Shown piece by piece: positions 48,152-56,010 of a DNA stretch of 64,000 bases (position 1 is the first letter of the stretch; every line of letters starts with the position of its first letter). The stretch is from Corynebacterium jeddahense (GTDB lineage Bacteria > Actinomycetota > Actinomycetes > Mycobacteriales > Mycobacteriaceae). Location of the stretch: positions 2,108,001-2,172,000 of the forward strand of contig NZ_CP063194.1 of the NCBI RefSeq assembly GCF_028609865.1, read 5' to 3'. A program made the translations under genes and the position numbers. The notes under the pieces are model-generated. The model saw nothing but the letters and a program-made list of their open reading frames with translations. It made no database searches and had not been told where the DNA came from.

Positions 48152-49111
48152 CTACACCAGGTGGTTGAGGTACGCCCACCCCGCCGCGCCGAGCACGGAG
48201 AGCCCGAACACAGCGATGGGCAGGATCACCGCGAGCGGGTTGACGCGCTTCGGCTGCTCGGGCGTCGGCTCCGCCGGCTTCGGCGCCACGGAGATGGTGG
48301 TGTCGATGGGGGTGGGCTGCTCGCGCGGCGGCCACACGATGGTGAACTCCGGCTGCGGCGCCTGGGTGGTCGCCGTGGTCGTTGTGGCCACGGTGGGCTG
48401 GAGGACGACGGTGGTGGCGTTGTGGTCGCCGGCGACCTCGATGACGTTGCTGCCGGCGGGCTTCGACGTCGGCGTCGGGCGGCTCGCCACCTCGCGCAGG
48501 TTGTTCGCCTGGATGAGCACCTGGACGTCAAGCGCCTGCGGCGAATTCGCGCCCTTGCCGCGGCTCGTGCCGTCCTTCATCAGCGCACCGTCGCAGGAGT
48601 GGGCCAGGCCCATGGCGTGGCCGAGCTCGTGCGCCGAGGTCATGACGAGACTGCTGACGTAGCCGTTGCGCAGGATGTCCGGGTTGAGCAGCAGCTTCAT
48701 GGTGTTCACATTGCCGGTCACCCGGCCCACGATGTACGTGCCCAGGTTCGCTTCCTCGACCGTGACCACCTTGTAGCCCGGTTGGCTGACAAACTCGTAG
48801 CGTACGAGCCCGCCGGTCGCCTGGACCCACTCATCCATGGCCTGCGCCACGTACGGCTTGTACTTCTCCGGGCTGTAGAGACGCAGCGTGTTGCCGTCGA
48901 GGGCGTTGTAGTTGCTGGAGAACACGTAGTTGCCCAGGTTCGGGATCGGCTGTCCCAGGCGCGCCGCGGCGGTAGCCGCCTTGCACTCCTTGCCAATCGG
49001 GTCGACGCGCGTCTCGGCCTGCGCCGGGGCGACGAGGGAGCCCGCGGCGACAGCGGCTGCGCAGGCGGTTGCAATGAGATTACGAGCGTTCACGGACGGA
49101 GAGATTACCAT
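48152..49111 (-). CDS. secreted, C-terminally anchored metzincin-type metalloprotease
   Basis: A 319-residue exported protein: signal peptide cleaved near AQA-ET, a catalytic domain with the zinc signature HELGHAMGLAHS (H-E-x-x-H-x-x-G-x-x-H) at about 158-169, a long Thr/Pro linker, and a C-terminal transmembrane helix (AVILPIAVFGLSVLGAAGWAYL) with a very short tail. The metzincin motif shows a zinc peptidase; the target is unknown. ATG 49111 is possible but its GGGGGA is too close; GTG at 49093 would also give a signal peptide. It lies beside sortase-type surface genes and probably processes envelope proteins. Confidence 0.75.
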   Translation of the reverse strand: MVISPSVNARNLIATACAAAVAAGSLVAPAQAETRVDPIGKECKAATAAARLGQPIPNLGNYVFSSNYNALDGNTLRLYSPEKYKPYVAQAMDEWVQATGGLVRYEFVSQPGYKVVTVEEANLGTYIVGRVTGNVNTMKLLLNPDILRNGYVSSLVMTSAHELGHAMGLAHSCDGALMKDGTSRGKGANSPQALDVQVLIQANNLREVASRPTPTSKPAGSNVIEVAGDHNATTVVLQPTVATTTTATTQAPQPEFTIVWPPREQPTPIDTTISVAPKPAEPTPEQPKRVNPLAVILPIAVFGLSVLGAAGWAYLNHLV

Positions 49112-49129
49112 TCCCCCAGCCCGCGCTCG

Positions 49130-49945
49130 CTACACGAGGCGGCGGCGCGCGAAGCCGAAGAATGCCGCCCCGAGCGCGCCGGCCAGCACAAGCGCGAACA
49201 GCGCGCGGACGAGCGTGTTGGAGCCGGTCTCGGCCTCGAGGCCACGAGCGGCGGCATACGGCGTAGCGACGTCAGCTTCGCCCCCAGCACGCGCCGCCTC
49301 AAGCCCCTGCTTGCCCACCTCACCCGCGTTGGCCTGCACGAGCGCCTCGGACTGCGCGGTCTCCTCCGGCGTGACATCCGCGTTCACCCGCGAGATGTCG
49401 GCAACGAAGGTGTGGCCGTCCTTGTTCAGGTAGTACGTGGTGCCCGCGAGCACGAGAACCGGCGGGAACTTCACCAGGCCGGCGGCCACCGGCGCCGGGT
49501 TAGAGGGGTCGACGTCCGAGGTGCCGACGGCCTGCTCGGGGGCCTTCGCCGTCGTCGCCGGGTCGGGGCTGGCGGTGGTGGCGGTGGTCGCGGTCGCGGT
49601 GGTCGCGGTCGCGGTGGTCGTGGCCGGTGCCGGCGTTGCGCCCGTCGGCTGGTCGGCGGGCTGGTCGCGGATGACGCCCGTGCCGATCAACCCTGCCACG
49701 GCGGCGTCCAGCACGGCGACGGCCTTTTCCTGCTGCGCGGAGTCGAGCTGCGCGTAGGGCTTGGCCGCCTCCTGCAGGGTGCGAACGTAGTAGGTGCCCT
49801 CCTGGTTGAGGTAGTAGGTGTCGCCGCGCGAGTCCTGCGTCTGCGCGGGCAGGCTCTCCTGCGCGGAAGCGGTGACGGCCGGCGCGGCGGTCAGCGCGAC
49901 GGCGGCGGTAGCGGCAACGGCGGCGTGTGCGATGCGGCGGTTCAT
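49130..49945 (-). CDS. sortase-substrate surface protein, paralogue A
   Basis: A 271-residue secreted protein. It has a signal peptide (MNRRIAHAAVAATAAVALTA, cleavage near ASA-QE), two short beta units of the form DTYYLNQEGTYYVR and GTTYYLNKDGHTFVAD around a Thr/Ala linker, then a C-terminal sorting-like signal: EAETGSN followed by a hydrophobic helix (LVRALFALVLAGALGAAFFG) and ARRRLV. The motif x-A-x-T-G fits class E sortases (LAxTG) rather than LPxTG. GGAGG precedes the ATG at 49945. It is paralogous to the next gene and lies in the same operon-like group as the sortase at 51262-51978. Confidence 0.7.
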   Translation of the reverse strand: MNRRIAHAAVAATAAVALTAAPAVTASAQESLPAQTQDSRGDTYYLNQEGTYYVRTLQEAAKPYAQLDSAQQEKAVAVLDAAVAGLIGTGVIRDQPADQPTGATPAPATTTATATTATATTATTASPDPATTAKAPEQAVGTSDVDPSNPAPVAAGLVKFPPVLVLAGTTYYLNKDGHTFVADISRVNADVTPEETAQSEALVQANAGEVGKQGLEAARAGGEADVATPYAAARGLEAETGSNTLVRALFALVLAGALGAAFFGFARRRLV

Positions 49946-50101
49946 GGCGGCCTCCTGGGACGCTCGGTAAAGGAAGTCTCGAGTACTGGTTGAGAGTCTA
50001 CACACTTCCTGCACAATGTTCACTTAAGTCACGCAAGTTTCTGCACAAGAAACGCCCTCCCCGCGCGTGCGGCGGGGAGGGCGAAGGGCAAGCGCTCAGG
50101 C

Positions 50102-51127
50102 TTAGACGAGGAAACGGCGGCCAGCGACGAACGCGGCGGCGCCCAGGGCGAGCGCGAGCACGAGCGCGAAGAGGGTGCGGGCCAGGGTGTTCGAGCCGGT
50201 CTCCGCCTCGACACCGCGGGTGGCCGCGGCGGCCTCCTGGGCGGCGATCTCGTCGGCGTGCTGCGCGCGCAGGCGGTCAGACTCGGCCTTCTCCTGCTGC
50301 GTCGGCTCCTGGTGGACGCGGTCCGAGGAGCCCACGAGGGTCTGGCCGTCCTGGTTAAGGAAGTAGGTCACGCCGGCGAGCACGATCGGCAAGCCGACGG
50401 CGGCAGCGGCGATCGCGGCGATGGCGCCGCCGGAGAGCTGCGCGGCGGCCTCGGCGGTCGTGGTGGCCGTGGCCGCGGCACCGTTCTTGCCGGCGGCACC
50501 CTCGACGAAGACGCAGTCCTGCTGCACGGACTCGAGGGTGCGCACCTTGGCCGGGTCGTTCGGCAACGTTTCGGCGTCGACAAGCGCCTTGTCCGAAACG
50601 TAGTGCTTGCCATCCTTCGTGGCGTACCAGGTCGTTTCCTTCCGGGCCTGGTCGCCCTGGGCCTTGTCAACGCACTTCGCGTCGCGCACCGGGGCCTGGG
50701 CCGCGGTGCCGGTGTTGGTCTCGCCGGTCTGCTTGATCGTCACATCGACCGGGAGGTTGCCGGACGTATCGACGGTGACGCTCGCAGTGGAGTTACCGGT
50801 GAGGTCGGAGATCGCGGTGGCCTCGGCCGGGTTGGCCGGCTGCGCGTTGACGCCGACCTCGAGGGCGTACGTGCCGTCCTCCCTCTGCACCAGGCGCGGC
50901 GCGGCCTCGATCTCGGCGGTGGTGGCGGGCAGCTCCTTCTTCACGTACTCGGTGCCGCGCAGGACGAAGTAGTTGCCCGCGGCGTCGGTGTACGCGGCCG
51001 GGAGGTCACCCTTCCACGCGGCGCTGACCTCCGGCGGGAGGGTCTCCGCGTGGGCGGCCGGGGTTGCGGCGAGGGCGATGGCGCCGGCCATGACGGCGGC
51101 GGTCAGGGAACGGGTGGTGCGCTTCAT
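50102..51127 (-). CDS. sortase-substrate surface protein, paralogue B
   Basis: A 341-residue secreted protein with a signal peptide (MKRTTRSLTAAVMAGAIALA, cleaved near AHA-ET), three strand-rich units of the form D-x-x-G-x-x-F/Y (AAGNYFVLRGTEYV, DGKHYVSDKALV, NQDGQTLVGSSD), two cysteines, an unusual internal hydrophobic stretch (AIAAIAAAAVGLPIVLAGV, about 235-253) and the C-terminal EAETGSNTL signal, helix and GRRFLV. The end is nearly the same as in paralogue A. I infer cell-wall anchoring by the neighbouring sortase. It is not related to known pilins. Confidence 0.7.
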   Translation of the reverse strand: MKRTTRSLTAAVMAGAIALAATPAAHAETLPPEVSAAWKGDLPAAYTDAAGNYFVLRGTEYVKKELPATTAEIEAAPRLVQREDGTYALEVGVNAQPANPAEATAISDLTGNSTASVTVDTSGNLPVDVTIKQTGETNTGTAAQAPVRDAKCVDKAQGDQARKETTWYATKDGKHYVSDKALVDAETLPNDPAKVRTLESVQQDCVFVEGAAGKNGAAATATTTAEAAAQLSGGAIAAIAAAAVGLPIVLAGVTYFLNQDGQTLVGSSDRVHQEPTQQEKAESDRLRAQHADEIAAQEAAAATRGVEAETGSNTLARTLFALVLALALGAAAFVAGRRFLV

Positions 51128-51261
51128 GTGGGGCTCCAATCGGGAAAAGTCTCAACCTCAGGTGGAAGGTTACGCCACAACAGTAGACACGATTCACACA
51201 AGTCTCAAGAAAAACTTGAGACTTTTTGGAAAACTCCTGCCACGAATCAGCAAACGCGCAG

Positions 51262-51978
51262 CTAGCGCGGCTGGAACGCCTTCTCCACCTGCTCCCCCGT
51301 CACCGTGCCCACGAGCTGCCAGCCCACCACGGCGTTGCGCACGGAGTCCGCGAGCGGGTTGGCCGGCTGGATGCAGCTGATGGTCAGCAGCCGCCCCGGC
51401 ATCGGCCCGGTGCCCCAGATTGAGGTGTCCGCCGCCAGCGTCCCCTTCTGCGGGTCGTGCAGGTCGGTCGCGCGGTACTGCAGCCAGTCGTCGCCGGAGG
51501 ACGCGGTGCGCAGGTAAAGGTGCTCGCCGATGCCGATGTTGTGGCGTTCGTTCTTGCCGTCGTAAAGCTTGTTAAATACCGCGCTCACCCCCGCGCCCGT
51601 ATGCCCCGCCACCACCACGATGTCCTGCGCGTCAGTGCCGGGCAGCGAGTACGGGTAGCCCTCGCCGGTGAGCGCGCACGCCTTATCCATCGTCTTCGGG
51701 TCGATCGCGCCGTTGACCACACGGCAGTCGGCGCCCTCGAACGTCGCCCGCAGCCCGATCGCGGGCACCACCATCTCCTCCGGGCGCGAGGCGCCGATAG
51801 TTGCAGCAGCGTGACGACGGGGCTCCGCCTGCGCCGACGTCGTTTCCCCCGTCGGGGTTTCTGGCTCGGAGGGGGCCGAATGGTCGTCGTGAAGCAACGC
51901 GCGAAGAAGCAGGACGATGAGCAGCAGCGCCACAATGCGGCGGATGTGGTACTTCACGGCGGTTATCATACGAGCCAT
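51262..51978 (-). CDS. class E/F-like sortase, copy 1
   Basis: A 238-residue transpeptidase: N-terminal membrane helix (IVALLLIVLLLRALL), Pro/Thr linker, then a sortase core with the catalytic His in VVVAGHTGAG, Cys in LLTISCIQP and Arg in SVRNAVVGW. It predictably joins surface proteins with x-A-x-T-G signals to the wall. GGAG lies nine bases before the ATG at 51978. That start shares the CATG at 51976-51979 with the divergent rhodanese start, so the two genes cannot have independent leaders. Confidence 0.8.
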   Translation of the reverse strand: MARMITAVKYHIRRIVALLLIVLLLRALLHDDHSAPSEPETPTGETTSAQAEPRRHAAATIGASRPEEMVVPAIGLRATFEGADCRVVNGAIDPKTMDKACALTGEGYPYSLPGTDAQDIVVVAGHTGAGVSAVFNKLYDGKNERHNIGIGEHLYLRTASSGDDWLQYRATDLHDPQKGTLAADTSIWGTGPMPGRLLTISCIQPANPLADSVRNAVVGWQLVGTVTGEQVEKAFQPR

Positions 51979-52273
51979 GAAGCACGTCTCCGTTACCGAA
52001 GTCCCCGCCGGCGCCCAGCTCATCGACGTCCGCGAGCCCGACGAGTACGCCGCCGTCCGCGCGGCCGGCGCGACGAACATCCCGCTGTCCGAGTTCGTGG
52101 CCCGGGCCGGCGAAATCGATCCCGACCAGGACATTTACCTCATCTGCAAGTCCGGCGGGCGCAGCGCCCAGGCCGGCGAGTACCTCGAGCAGGCGCACGG
52201 CTGGGACGGGGTGCACAACGTGACCGGGGGTACCACCGCGTGGGTGGAGGCGGGCCTGCCGCACGAAAAATAG
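51977..52273 (+). CDS. rhodanese-like sulfurtransferase domain protein
   Basis: A single 98-residue rhodanese domain: LIDVREPDEYAAVRAAGATN, then the active-site loop ICKSGGRSA with the catalytic Cys and the C-terminal GGTTAWVEAGLP. Single-domain rhodaneses carry persulfide sulfur for various acceptors; the partner here is unknown. No clear ribosome site is seen, so the mRNA may be leaderless. It starts in the same CATG as the divergent sortase. Confidence 0.88.
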   Translation: MKHVSVTEVPAGAQLIDVREPDEYAAVRAAGATNIPLSEFVARAGEIDPDQDIYLICKSGGRSAQAGEYLEQAHGWDGVHNVTGGTTAWVEAGLPHEK

Positions 52274-52318
52274 GACGCCCCAACAGTTGGGCGACCGCAG
52301 GTACGTAAGATGGGCCGT

Positions 52319-52756
52319 ATGTCGACGCTTCCCGAACTGCCCAGCGCGCTGGCGAAGTCGCCCCACTTCCAGATCGAGCGCGTCCGCCGGCACACGAAGG
52401 ACGAGGTCGAGCGGACGCTAGCGAAGCAGGACTCCACGATGCGCGAGTTCTGGATCCTCACCTGCGTGGACGGCGAACCGATGTCGCAGCGGCAGCTGTC
52501 CGAGCTCCTGCTCATCGACGCCTCCGACATGGTCCGCATCATCGACTCCCTGGAGAAGCACGGGTGGGTCACCCGCGAGCGCGACCCCGACGACCGCCGC
52601 CGCCAGATCGTCGCCGCGACGAAGAAAGGCTCGAAGGCGCTGACCAAACTCGCCGAGGACGTCGCGAACGCCGAGAGCCGCGCACTCGAGGCGTCCTCGA
52701 ACAAGCAGCTCAAGAGCCTGAAGAAGCTGTCCCAGGCGCTCGAGGGCGAGGACTAG
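52319..52756 (+). CDS. MarR-family transcriptional regulator
   Basis: A 145-residue winged-helix regulator with the MarR recognition region SQRQLSELLLIDASDMVRII and wing EKHGWVTRERDPDDRRRQIV. I chose ATG 52319: TAAGAT about nine bases upstream makes a good -10 for a leaderless start, while the ATG at 52310 would lie within it. The target is unknown; autoregulation and control of the adjacent rhodanese are possible. An IS3-type element follows about 100 bases downstream. Confidence 0.88.
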   Translation: MSTLPELPSALAKSPHFQIERVRRHTKDEVERTLAKQDSTMREFWILTCVDGEPMSQRQLSELLLIDASDMVRIIDSLEKHGWVTRERDPDDRRRQIVAATKKGSKALTKLAEDVANAESRALEASSNKQLKSLKKLSQALEGED

Positions 52757-52817
52757 GGCGGGGGTGGGGTGCCTGGTGCGCGTTTTTCGCCTCTATCCCG
52801 CCTTTCCCGCCCCTCTA

Positions 52818-52852
52818 CCGCCCCTTCTTCCGCCCCTTCTCCGCCCCTTCTT
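52818..52852. repeat. short tandem repeat, three units of CCGCCCCTTCT(T)
   Basis: Three near-identical 11-12 base units start at 52818, 52830 and 52841. They lie between marR and the left end of the IS3-type element. Low-complexity slippage repeat; no function visible. Confidence 0.7.
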
Positions 52853-52858
52853 CCGCAG

Positions 52859-54782
52859 ATCCAGCTACTAAGACCCAGCTAATCGGCCTCCGGGAGCGCG
52901 GACAAAAAGTTGGAGTGTTGGGGGCTGGAAGGTATTCCAATGCCCGCAGGGTTTCCATCTGATATCCGCGATGGTGCGGTTGAGAGGTTTTTGGCTGGGG
53001 CGTCTGCCCGTGAGGTCTGCGACTGGGCTGAAGACGTATGTGGTCGCCGACCATCAGTGGACACGGTCGGCAACTGGGTTGCGGCCAAACGCCGCGGCCA
53101 GTCCTTTGATGGCACGCGACGCGCCTACGACGCTGAGACCATCGCGAAGGTTGTAGCACGCAGGTTGACCTCGCAGGCGACGGTGCGTGAGATTGCCGTG
53201 GAGTTCGATGTCAACGACACCGCAGCACTGACCTGGACGAAGCGGTACTGGCCAGACGATGACGACCGCGATTCGGCAGCGTCGATGACCTTCGACGAGG
53301 CGTTTGCGGCGACAATGGAACGCGTGAGCAAACACCGCAAAGTCCAACGCAACCATCAACAGCAGCGAGTCGATGAAGCAGCCGATGCGAAAAGGCCACC
53401 CCGGCCAGTCAACGAGTGGCTGCCAGGGCCTGGACCGATAGACGACATCGCTGATTTACCCAGTGACATGGACGAGCTGAAAAAGCTCGTTGTCGAGATG
53501 CGCGACCGGGAAACAGTCAAAGACGCCATTATCCAAGTGCTCATGAGCGACGGTGAGCCGCAGGGAAAAGGCAACGTCCGTGGCGGTGAGTCGCGGGGAA
53601 AAGACGACGTCCGTGACGGGGAACTGTCCACCGCGGCGAAAGCCGCAGTGGTGGTTGCCCTCACGGACGCCCACGGGTTTTCCATCGCCAAAGCATGCGC
53701 GGTTGTCGGGATTGCGCAGTCGACGTTTTACTACCACCGACACACCCACACGAAGGTGGTGCACCAGCGCGAACAGCGCCGCGCTGCACTCAAACCGCTG
53801 ATCTTGCAGGCAGCAGCCGAATCCGGGCAAAGCTACGGCTACCGGCGCATCCACGCCTGGCTGAAGATCATGGGGCATACAGTGTCGGAAAAGATCGTGC
53901 GTACCCTCATGGAAGAGCTTGGGTGCCGCCCGCCGGCGAAAGCGTCGGGCAAATACTCCTCCTACACCGGTGAAACCGACCACAAACCCGCGAACCTGCT
54001 GCTGATCGCCCCAACCGACAACAGTGACGATGATGGGGATGCGGATGTGGATGTGGCCCGGCCGGTTGTTGCACCGTCGCAGTACTTCATCGACCACGCC
54101 GACGCTCAGGGGCTGACCCACGATTTCCACGCGGATGCCCCGTGGGAGAAAATCGGCACCGACGTCACCGAAATCCACTGCCCAGACGGCAAATTGTTTC
54201 TGTCGGCAGCGATCGATTTCTACGACGGGATGCCGATTGCGGTGACCATGTCAACATCACCGAACCACGACTTGGTCGCCGAGATGATCGCGCGAATCGA
54301 CGAGGTAAAACCCGACGAGGCACAACCGATCATCCATTCCGATCGTGGTGGGCTCTACCGCAGTGAACGCTGGGTCAGTCTGATTACCGACCACACCCAC
54401 AACATCTTGGATTGCCCCGACTGCCAGGCCGATACATGGTGCGGCAACCGGTGGCGATACATCCCGTCACTGTCGCGCAAAGCCACCAGCGGCGACAACG
54501 CGCGCACCGAAGGCTTCTTCGGCACGATGAAACAAGAACTGCTCAAAGGCAGGCCTGTGGTGTCGACGATGACGGTGGCGCAAATGCGCGACTATATTGA
54601 TTCCTACATCGACTTCTACATCAACACACGATTGAAGTCGACACTCGGCGAGGGCTACACCACCATCGCCGAGCACCGCAAGGCACTGAGTGCATAACAA
54701 CGAGACAAAGTCCCCCAAAACGCACTCCAACAAAAAGACCGCATCCCCCCTGACGCGATTAGCTGGGTCTTAGTAGCTGGAT
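52859..54782 (+). mobile_element. IS3-family insertion sequence, 1.92 kb, with perfect 27-bp ends
   Basis: The left end ATCCAGCTACTAAGACCCAG... (52859-52885) and right end (54756-54782) are perfect 27-base inverted repeats. One complete transposase gene fills the element. The flanks (GCAG and TTGG) do not give an obvious 3-4 base target duplication. Perfect ends and an intact gene suggest a recent arrival, capable of movement. Confidence 0.88.
52940..54697 (+). CDS. IS3-family transposase, single-frame
   Basis: A 585-residue transposase. An N-terminal DNA-binding region has a helix-turn-helix (SAREVCDWAEDVCGRRPSVD), a linker runs to about 250, then the IS3 OrfB signature SYGYRRIHAWLKIMGHTVSE and the DDE integrase core: Asp in KIGTDVTEIHC, Asp in IIHSDRGGLYR, Glu in NARTEGFFGTMK. 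OrfA and OrfB functions are here in one frame. ATG 52940 has GGAAGG about ten bases upstream; an in-frame TTG at 52910 would lengthen it by ten residues. Confidence 0.88.
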   Translation: MPAGFPSDIRDGAVERFLAGASAREVCDWAEDVCGRRPSVDTVGNWVAAKRRGQSFDGTRRAYDAETIAKVVARRLTSQATVREIAVEFDVNDTAALTWTKRYWPDDDDRDSAASMTFDEAFAATMERVSKHRKVQRNHQQQRVDEAADAKRPPRPVNEWLPGPGPIDDIADLPSDMDELKKLVVEMRDRETVKDAIIQVLMSDGEPQGKGNVRGGESRGKDDVRDGELSTAAKAAVVVALTDAHGFSIAKACAVVGIAQSTFYYHRHTHTKVVHQREQRRAALKPLILQAAAESGQSYGYRRIHAWLKIMGHTVSEKIVRTLMEELGCRPPAKASGKYSSYTGETDHKPANLLLIAPTDNSDDDGDADVDVARPVVAPSQYFIDHADAQGLTHDFHADAPWEKIGTDVTEIHCPDGKLFLSAAIDFYDGMPIAVTMSTSPNHDLVAEMIARIDEVKPDEAQPIIHSDRGGLYRSERWVSLITDHTHNILDCPDCQADTWCGNRWRYIPSLSRKATSGDNARTEGFFGTMKQELLKGRPVVSTMTVAQMRDYIDSYIDFYINTRLKSTLGEGYTTIAEHRKALSA

Positions 54783-54861
54783 TTGGCCGTTTGGGCCGTC
54801 CGAGCAGCCTGGGCCGCCAGCGCCAGCGCCACCCCGCCGCCAGCGCCCGCGCCAGCGCCAG

Positions 54862-55782
54862 CTACGGGCGGCGCGACGTCGCCGGCACCGCCACCGGCCC
54901 GCGGTTATCCGCCCGGGCCTTGGCGGCGCGAACGCGGCGCACGCACTCCGCCTCGTCGGTGAGGATCTCGATGGGAAACAGGTGCAGCACCTCGTAGCCC
55001 TGCTCCTTGATCCAGTTCTCGCGCCGGGTCATCTTCATCACCTCGGCGTGGGGCATGTCCTCGAACTTGATGTACCCGTCGATCTCGATGACCAGCGTCC
55101 CCCACAGCAGATCCACGCGGAACCGTTTCCCGATCCACATCTGCTCCAGCACCACAATCCCGTGCTCTGCCAGGATGATGCGGAAGAGCGTCTCAAAGGG
55201 CGACTCGGATTTCTCGGAACACAGCTCGAACGCCCGGCGCGCCAGCCCGATGCCGTTCTTGCCGGCGAGGCGCTCCATTGTCTCGGCGAGGCCGGCCCGC
55301 GCTGTGTGCTGGGCGATGGGCGTCTTCCCATGAAACAGACCGTCCATCGCCACGACGCCGTCGCGCACGCCGTGGAATCGGGCGATGTCGATGGCGGTCC
55401 GGGAGGGCGTCGTGAAGCGAAGGTGCCCTGCGAGCTCCGCCTCCAAGACGTCGATGTCCGGGACCGGCACGTTGCGGTAGACCACCCCGTCGGGCCACTG
55501 CGACTTCGACGGCGGGTGGCCGCCGCGCTGCGCGAGCTCGACGAGCTCCGGCTCCTTGCGCAGCACCCACATCCCGGTCGCGCGCGCCGCCGAGCGCCCC
55601 ACGAGCACCGACTTGTGCGCGGCCACTCCCGCGGCGTAGCAGCGCAAAAACTCCTGCTCGTGGCGCTGCAGCCCCGCCCACGCCTCCACCGGGATGAACC
55701 GCGTCGCGGAGAGCTTGAGGCACGCCTGCTTCTCGACGTCCCCACGGCCCACCAACAGCCCAACCAGCCCTGCCTGATCCAT
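54862..55782 (-). CDS. DUF559/endonuclease-like protein with AbiEi-like N-terminal part
   Basis: A 306-residue protein. The C-terminal domain has the pattern of DUF559/Vsr-like PD-(D/E)xK proteins: FRVDLLWGTLVIEIDGYIKF (Asp, Glu, Asp), then MTRRENWIKEQGYEVLHLFP. The N-terminal half, with ARATGMWVLRKEPELVE and TTPSRTAIDIARFHG, resembles the winged part of AbiEi-type or DUF559 proteins common in corynebacteria. The function is unknown; a nuclease fold is inferred from the D...E-x-D pattern. The last 20 residues are Pro/Ala/Arg-rich. It lies just beside the IS3-type element. Confidence 0.65.
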   Translation of the reverse strand: MDQAGLVGLLVGRGDVEKQACLKLSATRFIPVEAWAGLQRHEQEFLRCYAAGVAAHKSVLVGRSAARATGMWVLRKEPELVELAQRGGHPPSKSQWPDGVVYRNVPVPDIDVLEAELAGHLRFTTPSRTAIDIARFHGVRDGVVAMDGLFHGKTPIAQHTARAGLAETMERLAGKNGIGLARRAFELCSEKSESPFETLFRIILAEHGIVVLEQMWIGKRFRVDLLWGTLVIEIDGYIKFEDMPHAEVMKMTRRENWIKEQGYEVLHLFPIEILTDEAECVRRVRAAKARADNRGPVAVPATSRRP

Positions 55783-56010
55783 TATTCCCCCTGTTCTGTC
55801 GCCTCCCCCGAAGCGTCGTGGCTACCGTAGCAGCGTTTGGCCGCGCCCGCTCGGTAACTGTGGCGTCGGCGCCCCTGCCCCGACCCCCGGCCCTGCCCTT
55901 TCGAGCTATTTCCAGCTGGCAACGCGTCCAAGCGGCAATGCTGGGCGCGCACAAACCGTTGGAACCGCCCACGATTTGCGTCGACGGCGCAGCTCGCTAG
56001 CCTTATCGGC

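Noticed and set aside
52818..52852. Short tandem repeats as a CRISPR or regulatory array
   Set aside because: Contiguous 11-12 base units without spacers; simple slippage repeat.
55783..56010. Possible small gene between the DUF559 gene and the peptide synthetase
   Set aside because: Short frames here lack ribosome sites and family features; I see only a likely divergent promoter region.
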